Made by a program: the position numbers and the translations under genes
The notes under the pieces: generated by a model
What the model was told of the DNA's origin: nothing
Database searches by the model: none
The model's input: only the letters and a program-made list of their open reading frames with translations
Part shown: positions 62,326-64,000 of the stretch, piece after piece
How positions within the stretch are numbered: position 1 is the stretch's first letter
Layout: each line of letters starts with the position of its first letter
From: Datnioides undecimradiatus
Lineage: Eukaryota > Chordata > Actinopteri > Lobotiformes > Datnioididae
Assembly: GCA_008933995.1 (NCBI GenBank)
Contig: WARS01000090.1
Location: forward strand, 1,249,501-1,313,500
Direction of reading: 5' to 3'
Length of the DNA: 64,000 nucleotides

Positions 62326-62540
62326 GTGTCTGATCAGGATGCCTCTCGGACGCCTCGCCTGCGAGGATATTCCTTGCCCATCCGACTGTGAGGAGAACCA
62401 GAACTTGAAGGGGAGGTTACTGTCGAGTTTGGGATTGGCCTGGATAGAGCTGGAGGACGCGGCTATGGAGAAGGGCATCTTTCTTTACATAGCCTGCAGC
62501 CACTGTGACCTGGATCCACTGTGGAGAATGATTAAACGAT
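62326..62540 (+). mobile_element. LINE 3' coding remnant
   Basis: The frame RMPLGRLACE, followed after a gap by LGLAWIELEDAA and EKGIF, and the DNA words gatcaggatgcctctcggac, ttggcctggatagagctgga and ggacgcggctatggagaagg fit the 3' end of a common teleost non-LTR element (protein consensus '..MPPGRLP..', 'LAWERLGIP.EELE.VAGERE'). Heavily decayed: 5'-truncated, with internal losses. The clade is not determined. Confidence 0.6.
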
Positions 62541-62689
62541 CTTCCCTGTTAAGTACGGCGATGGTCAGTGACACAAATACATATATTTATATACTGCAAT
62601 CACTTCAAGAACCCACAACCTTCTCACACACATGCCGTGATATTATATTATGTTATATAAACATTTCTTTCCGCTGTTTTTTCTCTTTA

Positions 62690-63164
62690 GGCCTTGTTTT
62701 TTGCGTTGTGTGTGCTCGACAGGGAACAAGGAAACACAAGGGACAGGTTAAAGATACACAAAGGACGAGGCTTTCGGATGGTGGAGGCGGGCGGGGTCAA
62801 AACCAGAGAATCAGTCCAACAGGGAAACGAATCCAAGAAGGGGCAGGCACAATCAGATTAGTCCATATGTTATGCAAAGTCCAGGGAAAACACACAGTAG
62901 GAAACGCAAGGAACGCTGAGAAACAATGGAACAAATGGCTGCAGCATTAGGCCCAATCTGCGACAATGAACCGGCAAGGAACAAAGGGAAAGACGGGCGC
63001 CAGGGAGGAAAGGCTACCTGGTGACGGGTGATACTGATGAAGCAGTTAGACACAGGTGACAGTGAAAACAAGACGGGAAGCAAGCGCACAAAAACACAAA
63101 GACTCTACAAGATAAAACAGGAAATAACCACAGTCTTTACAACTGGAACTCAAAACCATGACAG
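62690..63164 (-). mobile_element. LTR-like repeat segment
   Basis: Read on the minus strand it begins ctgtcatggttttgag, then gtggttatttcctgttttat, cttgtagagtctttgtgttt and tcacctgtgtctaactgctt. A T/C-rich segment beginning TGTCATGG with repeated 'ttcctgtttt' words is a frequent teleost repeat and looks like an LTR start. The other boundary and any duplication are not resolved. Confidence 0.4.
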
Positions 63165-64000
63165 TTTGCCCCCGCAGCCTACTCGGTTAACCTGCTGCCG
63201 TCTCTTAGTGGGGCTGAGCGTCAAATTTAATGAAATAAAATGAAAACAACGCTGTGCTTTCTCTGTGTTAAACCAAAAAATGCATAGCTTTAAAAGCCTG
63301 TGACAAAATGACAAATTGCATTAAGGGTAAATTGAATTCTTGAATCCGACACAAGCTGCGAACACTACTCTACACGGTTCTGGGAGTAATAGATTAACAT
63401 GTTGGGAGGTCGTGCTTTGCATAATTAGCACTGTGTAACCAATGCCGCGTGTGCCGCTTTGAAACTTAGTTTTTCTCTTGATGGAGCACACTGCCATCCC
63501 CGCCCCTGTGGAAAAGCCTGATCCAACAGTCTCTGTGTTCACAGCTTTGGTCTCTTCTCTTTTTTTGGAGAGATAATCAGCAGGCAGGGCACTTTGATAA
63601 GCGCCGTGCAAGTCCTCAGAGCGAATCACAAGACATGAAGGCCAAGTCTGCCATGACAGGATGAGTGGTCAGCTGTGATATTCCACTCCAGAGTGGAGGA
63701 TCACAGCTCTGCTGCACAGAGACAGCTGGGGGGGTGTAAAGTTGTGAGAGAGATGAGAGGTAACAAACTTAACTGGGGGGCAGGGACTTTGTTTATTACA
63801 CTTAACCATTTGAAAAAACCCACGGCTGATATGGAAGAAGCAGTCGAGCGAATGGGAAAACACGGCAGAGCGCGCACACGCAATTGTTTTGCATTTATTA
63901 CACACTTGACCTGACCTCGGCGGCGGAAACATCCTTTTACATAATAGATGCTATTTGCATACATCAGTCCGTTTGTTGTCTGCTGTACTGTTCTCCTTCT

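Larger units (their letters stand above)
61510..64000 (-). other. Intron upstream of the first visible exon (partial)
   Basis: Runs off the window. It holds a poly-C tract (61632-61643), a LINE 3' coding remnant (62326-62540) and an LTR-like segment on the minus strand (62690-63164). I see no exon of SorCS or of another gene here. The 203-codon plus-strand frame at 62339-62950 is made of these repeats. Confidence 0.7.

Noticed and set aside
62339..62950. 203-codon plus-strand open frame, the longest in the window
   Set aside because: Its first third is a decayed LINE 3' end and the remainder is antisense to an LTR-like repeat. No coherent domain is seen.
1..64000. CRISPR arrays, operons, prophage or plasmid features
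   Set aside because: No spaced identical repeats, no bacterial gene clusters and no ribosome-binding-site patterns. Everything indicates vertebrate nuclear intron sequence.

Overview
This window looks like nuclear DNA from a teleost fish. It is mostly intron, with short GT-AG exons far apart, many dinucleotide and tetranucleotide microsatellites, and decayed copies of repeats typical of teleosts (a LINE 3' end, a hAT element, a TTAA-flanked MITE, LINE tails). No bacterial, viral or organellar gene organisation is visible.

One gene can be supported. Eight coding exons on the minus strand, read from 61.5 kb down to 2.8 kb, join without a frame break into 285 codons of the VPS10 beta-propeller of a SorCS receptor (sortilin-related type I membrane sorting receptor). 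The wording fits the SORCS1/SORCS3 branch and more positions favour SORCS3. In transcript order the exons are 61442-61509, 38898-38997, 31891-32049, 9356-9429, 7625-7689, 6278-6396, 3382-3471 and 2792-2971. Exon lengths of 68, 100, 159, 74, 65, 119, 90 and 180 bp give matching phases at every junction. The first exon (signal peptide, propeptide), the later propeller blades, the 10CC, PKD, transmembrane and cytoplasmic parts lie outside the window.

Two introns exceed 22 kb (9430-31890 and 38998-61441) and hold most of the sequence. Inside the introns I can delimit a 656-bp 5'-truncated LINE with a 13-bp target-site duplication (6469-7124), an 841-bp non-autonomous hAT element with a perfect 8-bp duplication (43314-44154), and a 305-bp TTAA-bounded MITE (47293-47597). 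There are also several LINE 3' tails, a diverged 310-bp-period duplication (about 24.1-24.6 kb), a degenerate tandem array (20.8-20.9 kb), a perfect 32-bp palindrome (9008-9039) and AT-rich, homeodomain/SOX/POU-motif-rich blocks that could be conserved enhancers. I see no second protein gene, no RNA gene and no previously undescribed system. The remaining open reading frames behave like chance frames in intron or repeat sequence.
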